Source of the DNA: Dromiciops gliroides | Taxonomy: Eukaryota; Chordata; Mammalia; Microbiotheria; Microbiotheriidae | Direction of reading: 5' to 3' | Length of the DNA stretch: 64,000 nt | Assembly (NCBI RefSeq): GCF_019393635.1 | Contig: NC_057863.1 | Coordinates: 646,388,660-646,452,659 of the forward strand | Shown here: positions 59,158-64,000 of the stretch, piece after piece | Numbering within the stretch: position 1 is the first letter of the stretch | Layout: each line of letters starts with the position of its first letter | The notes under the pieces: generated by a model | What the model was told of the DNA's origin: nothing | What the model saw: only the letters and a program-made list of their open reading frames with translations | Database searches by the model: none | Position numbers and translations under genes: made by a program

Positions 59158-61782
59158 TCACAGTAGGTCAACACTCAATGTTGATGATACTGTGTACAAT
59201 GTTCTTCTGGTTCTGCTCATCTCACTCATCATCAGCTCACGTAAGACCCTCCAGGTTTCTCTGAACTCTTCCTGCTCATCATTTCTTACAGCACAATAGT
59301 ATTCCATTGTATTCATATACCACAACTTGTCCAGCCATTCCCCAATTGATGGGCACCCCCTCAACTTCCAATTCCTTGCTACCACGTAAAGAGCAGCTAT
59401 AAATATTTTTGTACATGTGGGTCCCTTTCCCCCTTCCATGATTTCTTTGGGAAAAAGACCTAAAAGTGGAATTGCTGGGTCAAAGGGTATGCACAGCTTT
59501 ATTGCCCTTTGGGCATAATTCCAAATTGCTCTCCAGAATGGTTGGATCAGCTCACAGCTCCACCAACAATGCATTAGTGTTCCAATTTTCCCACAGCCTC
59601 TCCAACATTTATCATCTTCCTTTTTTGTCATTTTAGCCAATCTGATATGTGTCAGGTGGTACCTCAGAGTTGTTTTAATTTGCATCTCTCTAATCATTAG
59701 AGATTTAGAGCATTTTTTCATATGGGAATAGATAGCTTTGGTTTCTTCATCAGAAAACTGCCTATTCATATCCTTTGACCATTTCTCAATTGGGGAATGA
59801 CTTGGATTCTTATAAATTTGATTTAATTCCCTATATATTTTAGAGATGAGGCCTTTATCAGAAGCACTGGCCTCAAAAATTGTTTCCCAGTTTTCTGCCT
59901 CCCTTCTAATTTTGGATGCATTGCTTCTGTTTGTACAAAAATTTTTAAATTTAATATAATCAAAATCATCCATTTTGCATTTTATAATATACTCTATCTC
60001 TTGTTTGGTCAAAAACTGTTCTCCTTTCCAAAGATCTGATAGGTACACTATTCCTTTCTCTCCTAATTTACCTACGGTATCACCTCTTATGTCTAAATCA
60101 TGTATCCATTTTGACCTTATTTTAGTATAAGGTGTAAGATGTTGGTCTATGCCTAATTTCTGCCATACTATCTTCCAGTTTTCCCAGCAGTTTTTGTCAA
60201 ATACTGAGTTCCTATCCCAGAAGCTGGAGTCTTTGGGTTTATCAAACACTACATTACTAGTGTCATTTACTACTGCATTTCCTGAGCCTAGCCTATTCCA
60301 TTGATCTACCACTCTATTTTTTAGCCAGTACCAGATAGTTTTGATGACTGCCGCTTTATAGTAAAGCTCCAGGTTTGGTACCGCTAACCCACCTTCCTGT
60401 GAATTTTTTTTCATTATTTCCCTGGATATTCTTGATTTTTTGTTTTTCCAGATGAATTTTGTTATTATTTTTTCTAGCTGTATAAAATAATTTTTAGGTA
60501 GTCTGATTGGTATGGCACGGAATAAGTAAATTAATTTAGGCAGTATTGTCATTTTTACTATATTAGCTCTGCCTATCCATGAGCAATTGATATCTTTCCA
60601 ATTATTTAGATCTGATTTGATTTGTGTGAAGAGTGTTTGGTAGTTGTGTTCATAGAGTTCCTGGGTTTGTCTTGGCAAGTAGACTCCCAAGTATTTTATA
60701 TTATCTACCATTACTTTAAATGGAATTTCTCTTTCTATCTCTTGCTGCTGGACTTTGTTGGTCATGTATAGAAATGCTGATGATTTATGTGGATTTATTT
60801 TATATCCTGCTACTTTGCTAAAGTTGTTAATTGTTTCAAGTAATTTTTGACTTGATTCTCGAGGATTCCTTAAGTATACCATCATATCATCTGCAAAGAG
60901 TGATAGTTTTGTTTCCTCCTTGCCTATTCTAATTCCTTTAATTCCTTTCTCTTCTCTGATTGCTAAAGCTAACATTTCTAGGACAATATTAAATAATAGG
61001 GGTGATAATGGACATCCCTGTTTCACCCCTGATCTTATTGGGAAGGCCTCTAATTTATCTCCATTGCATATAATACTTGCTGATGGCTTTAGGTAGATAC
61101 TGTTTATTATTCTAAGGAAAGCTCCCCCTATTCCTAAACTCTCTAGTGTTTTTATTAGGAATGGGTGCTGTACTTTGTCAAAAGCTTTCTCTGCATCTAT
61201 TGAGATAATCATATGATTTTGGTTGGTTTTCTTATTGATGTGGTTGATTATGTTAATAGTTTTCCTAATGTTGAACCAGCTCTGCATTCCTGGTATAAAT
61301 CCCACCTGGTCATAGTGTATTATCCTGGTGAGCACTTGCTGTAATCTCCTTGCTAATATCTTATTTAATATTTTAGCATCAATATTCATTAGGGAAATTG
61401 GTCTATAATTTTCTTTCTCTGTTTTTGCTTTGCCTGGTTTTGGTATCACCACCATATTTGTGTCATAAAACGAATTTGGTAGAAGTCCTTCTTCACCTAT
61501 TTTTCCAAATAATTTGTATAATATTGGAATTAATTGTTCTTTAAATGTTTGGTAAAATTCACCCGTAAACCCATCTGGCCCTGGGGATTTTTTCTTAGGG
61601 AGTTCATTAATAGCTTGTTCAATTTCTTTTTCTAATATGGGTTTATTTAAGGATTTTATTTCCTCTTCAGTTAACCTGGGCAATTTGTATTTTTGTAAAT
61701 ATTCATCCATTTCATTTAGATTGTCAAATTTATTGGCATACAGTTGGGCAAAATATTTCCTAATTATTGCTTTAATTTCCAC
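59158..61782 (-). CDS. L1 ORF2, reverse transcriptase and C-terminal part
   Basis: An open frame of 874 codons. The RT core has SIDAEKAFD (residues 194-202), [10 protein letters not shown] (256-265) and the catalytic FADD at 296-299. The C-terminal cysteine motif CWRGCGK..HCWWSC has CX3CX7HX4C spacing, as in human L1. It ends [12 protein letters not shown]. The enzyme would prime reverse transcription at nicked target DNA in the nucleus. The frame joins the endonuclease part only across a frameshift in an A-tract near 61845, so this copy should not make a full ORF2 protein without recoding. Confidence 0.95.
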   Translation of the reverse strand: MEIKAIIRKYFAQLYANKFDNLNEMDEYLQKYKLPRLTEEEIKSLNKPILEKEIEQAINELPKKKSPGPDGFTGEFYQTFKEQLIPILYKLFGKIGEEGLLPNSFYDTNMVVIPKPGKAKTEKENYRPISLMNIDAKILNKILARRLQQVLTRIIHYDQVGFIPGMQSWFNIRKTINIINHINKKTNQNHMIISIDAEKAFDKVQHPFLIKTLESLGIGGAFLRIINSIYLKPSASIICNGDKLEAFPIRSGVKQGCPLSPLLFNIVLEMLALAIREEKGIKGIRIGKEETKLSLFADDMMVYLRNPRESSQKLLETINNFSKVAGYKINPHKSSAFLYMTNKVQQQEIEREIPFKVMVDNIKYLGVYLPRQTQELYEHNYQTLFTQIKSDLNNWKDINCSWIGRANIVKMTILPKLIYLFRAIPIRLPKNYFIQLEKIITKFIWKNKKSRISREIMKKNSQEGGLAVPNLELYYKAAVIKTIWYWLKNRVVDQWNRLGSGNAVVNDTSNVVFDKPKDSSFWDRNSVFDKNCWENWKIVWQKLGIDQHLTPYTKIRSKWIHDLDIRGDTVGKLGEKGIVYLSDLWKGEQFLTKQEIEYIIKCKMDDFDYIKFKNFCTNRSNASKIRREAENWETIFEASASDKGLISKIYRELNQIYKNPSHSPIEKWSKDMNRQFSDEETKAIYSHMKKCSKSLMIREMQIKTTLRYHLTHIRLAKMTKKEDDKCWRGCGKIGTLMHCWWSCELIQPFWRAIWNYAQRAIKLCIPFDPAIPLLGLFPKEIMEGGKGPTCTKIFIAALYVVARNWKLRGCPSIGEWLDKLWYMNTMEYYCAVRNDEQEEFRETWRVLRELMMSEMSRTRRTLYTVSSTLSVDLL

Positions 61783-62029
61783 TTCATTGGTGGTAACATC
61801 ACCCTTTTCATTTTTGATACTGGTAATTTGGTTTTCTTCTTTCTTTTTTTTTAATCAAATTAACCAATATTTTATCTATTTTATTGGTTTTTTCATAAAA
61901 CCAGCTCTTAGTTTTATTGATTAATTCTATAGTTTTTTTGCTTTCAATCTTATTAATTTCTCCTTTAATTTTCAGGATCTCTAATTTAGTGTCTAATTGG
62001 GGATTTCTAATTTGTTCTTTTTCTAGCTT

Positions 62030-62992
62030 TTAAAGTTGCATGCCCAATTCATTAATCTCCTCTTTCTCTTTCTTATTCATGTAAGCATTTAGAGCTATAA
62101 ATTTTCCCCTAAGCACTGCTTTGGCTGCATCCCATAGATTTTGGTATGTTGTCTCATTATTGTCATTCTCTCGGATAAAGTTATTGATTGTTTCTATGAT
62201 TTCTTGTTTGGCCCATTCATTCTTTAGAATGAAATTATTTAGTTTCCAATTGATTTTCCTTCTACTTTTCCCTGGCTCTTTCTTACATGTAATTTTTATT
62301 GCATCATGATCTGAGAAGGATGCATTTACTATTTCTGCCTTTCTACATTTGACTATGATGTTTTTGTGCCCTAATACATGGTCAATTTTTGAAAATGTGT
62401 CATGTACTGCTGAGAAAAAGGTATATTCCTTTCTATCCCCATTCAATTTTCTCCAGACATCTATCATGTCTAACTTTTCTAGTAATCTATTCACCTCTTT
62501 CACTTCTTTCTTATTTATTTTTTGGCTAGATTTATCTAATTCTGAGAGGGGGAGATTCAGATCCCCCACTAGTATAGTATTACTGTCTAATTCCTCTTGT
62601 AACTCATTTAACTTCTCCTCTAAGAACTTGGATGCTATACCACTTGGCGCATACATATTTAATATTGATATTACTTCATTATCTATAGTACCTTTAAGTA
62701 AGATGTAATTTCCTTCCTTATCTCTTTTAATGAGATCTATTTTTGCCTGCACTTTGTCTGAGATAAGGATTGCTACCCCTGCCTTTTTTACTTTAGCTGA
62801 GGCATAATATATTCTGCTCCAGCCTTTTACCTTTACTCTGTGTGTATCTCTCTGCTTCAAATGTGTTTCTTGTAAACAGCATATTGTAGGGTTCTGGTTT
62901 TTAATCCACTCTGCAATTCGCTTCCGTTTTATAGCAGAGTTCATCCCATTCACATTCACAGTTATTATTACTGACTGTCTATTCCCCTCCAT
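62030..62992 (-). CDS. L1 ORF2, endonuclease part
   Basis: The likely start is the ATG at 62992 (MEGNRQSVIITVNVNGMNS); the open frame extends further upstream to 63100. All apurinic-type endonuclease motifs are present: QETHL (E42), GDLNLP, SKIDHVLG and SDHDAI. It nicks target DNA at TTTT/AA-like sites by family knowledge. The frame ends with a TAA after NELGMQL at 62030, where L1 ORF2 should continue, so there is one stop here plus the frameshift near 61845. Confidence 0.93.
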   Translation of the reverse strand: MEGNRQSVIITVNVNGMNSAIKRKRIAEWIKNQNPTICCLQETHLKQRDTHRVKVKGWSRIYYASAKVKKAGVAILISDKVQAKIDLIKRDKEGNYILLKGTIDNEVISILNMYAPSGIASKFLEEKLNELQEELDSNTILVGDLNLPLSELDKSSQKINKKEVKEVNRLLEKLDMIDVWRKLNGDRKEYTFFSAVHDTFSKIDHVLGHKNIIVKCRKAEIVNASFSDHDAIKITCKKEPGKSRRKINWKLNNFILKNEWAKQEIIETINNFIRENDNNETTYQNLWDAAKAVLRGKFIALNAYMNKKEKEEINELGMQL

Positions 62993-63574
62993 TCTATTTA
63001 CCCCCTTTGTACTTTTCCCCCCTTCTTTCACCCTATTCCTCCTCACCAACGTTTTACTTCTTACCCCTGCCTCCCCCGATCTGCCCTCCCTTTTTATCAC
63101 CCCCCTCTCTTTTCTTTACCCTTTTCTCCCTTGCTTTTGTCCTCCCTTCTATCAGTCCCCCCCTTTCCCTTCCCCTTTTGTTTCCCTAAAGAATGAGTTA
63201 AGTTTCTTTATCCCAATGAACGTATATGTTATTCCCTCTTTGAGTCAAATCTAATGAGAATAGGGTTGAAACAATGTTCCCCCCTCCTTTCTTTCCCTCT
63301 ATTGTAATAGGTTTTTTCCACCTCTTCATATGATATAATTCATCCCATTCCACCTCCCCTTTCCTCTCCTCCCCATAGACTCCCTTTTTAACCCCTTAAT
63401 TCTTTTGTATCATCACATCAAAGACAATTTATATTTATACCCTCTATATAAAGTCCTTCTCTCTGCCCAAATACATTTACAGTTCTTAAGAGTTATGAGT
63501 ATTATCTTCCTGTGTAGGGATATAAACAGTTTAACCTAATAGGGTAACTTTTTTTTCCCCCTCTGTTTACCTTT

Positions 63575-64000
63575 TTAAACTTCTCTTGAGTCTTGTATGT
63601 TGAGATCAAATTTTCTATTCAGTTCTGGTCTTTTCACCAGGAAAGATTGAAAGTCCCCAATGTCATTAAATGTCCATCTTTTCCCCTGAAAGAAAATGCA
63701 CATTTTTGCTGGGTAATAGATTCTCGGCTGCAATCCAAGCTCCTTTGCCTTCCGGAATATCATATTCCAAGCCTTGCGGTCCTTTAATGTTGAAGCTGCC
63801 AGGTCCTGAGCAATCCTGACTGTGGCTCCATGATATTTAAATTGCTTCTTTCTGGCTGCTTGGAGTATTTTCTCCTTCACCTGATAATTCTGGAATTTGG
63901 CTACAATATTCCTTGGAGTTTTCCTTTTGGGGTCTCTTTCAGGAGGTGATCGGTGGATTCTTTCAATGATGATTTTATCCTCTGATTCTATGATATCAGG
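63575..64000 (-). CDS. L1 ORF1 C-terminal part (partial at window edge)
   Basis: Open from the window edge to the stop at 63575, about 141 residues. It starts within the RRM-like part and carries the conserved SPPERDPKRKTPRNIV and RIYYPAKM segments, ending LNIQDSREV. This is the RNA-binding C-terminal domain of the trimeric ORF1 protein. No disruption is seen in this part; the coiled-coil half lies outside the window. Confidence 0.93.
   Translation of the reverse strand, partial: PDIIESEDKIIIERIHRSPPERDPKRKTPRNIVAKFQNYQVKEKILQAARKKQFKYHGATVRIAQDLAASTLKDRKAWNMIFRKAKELGLQPRIYYPAKMCIFFQGKRWTFNDIGDFQSFLVKRPELNRKFDLNIQDSREV

Larger units (their letters stand above)
58690..64000 (-). mobile_element. 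Long L1 retrotransposon, 3' end to ORF1, cut by the window edge
   Basis: Read on the - strand: ORF1 C-terminal part (64000-63575), a purine-rich inter-ORF region (63574 to about 62993), ORF2 (about 62992-59158), then a 3' UTR with the GGGAGGGAGGG tract (58818-58786 on +) and an A-rich end near 58690. It is the best-preserved transposon here. The 5' UTR lies outside the window. Confidence 0.96.

Overview
The window is mammalian nuclear DNA, almost certainly from a marsupial (opossum-like; an Australian marsupial cannot be excluded). The evidence is about 36 copies of one tRNA-headed CORE-SINE with the MIR-type core, the marsupial L1 3' end with its G-rich purine tract, and several families of LTR retrovirus fossils. 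There are no bacterial-type genes, no functional tRNA or rRNA genes and no CRISPR array.

The host content is a small KRAB zinc-finger cluster on the + strand, made by tandem duplication. Gene A (about 4.6-20.4 kb) has a noncoding first exon ending at 5207, a start-codon exon (7703-7755), a 127-bp KRAB-A exon (11721-11847), a 96-bp KRAB-B exon (14593-14688) and a finger exon (18674-20388) with 19 C2H2 units. Gene B (about 28.4-51.2 kb) repeats the plan at 28965, 30619-30671, 37451-37577, 45534-45629 and 50119-51188, with 11 fingers. In both genes all splice sites are GT/AG, phases agree (0, 1, 1), and the joined reading frames are open: 656 and 441 codons before the stop. A third KRAB-A exon (56223-56349) stands alone, and a three-finger fragment lies inverted at 25.06-25.30 kb. 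Such proteins normally bind DNA through the fingers and recruit TRIM28 through KRAB to silence chromatin, often at transposable elements.

Most of the rest is transposon. 1-2.5 kb is a retrovirus fossil on the - strand. The introns of gene A hold L1 pieces, retroviral LTRs (one a solo LTR with a 4-bp target duplication) and SINEs. 20.6-23.6 kb is the 5' half of an L1, including its 5' end. 23.6-24.4 kb is the 3' end of a retroviral element. Gene B is longer than gene A mainly because its introns hold an older L1 with two solo LTRs in it, a 5.9-kb retroviral fossil with a lysine-type primer site, and a second retroviral fragment on the - strand next to a fold-back palindrome. 58.7-64 kb is a long L1 on the - strand with recognisable endonuclease, reverse transcriptase and ORF1 C-terminal regions, carrying one stop and one frameshift in ORF2.

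The points most worth a second look are the contrasting finger arrays of the two paralogues, the uneven divergence along the duplication, the paralogous empty sites that order the insertions, the fold-back palindrome near 49.1 kb and the (TG)n tracts just upstream of both finger-exon acceptors. I found no clearly new gene system; what is here reads as a KRAB-zinc-finger and transposon cluster.
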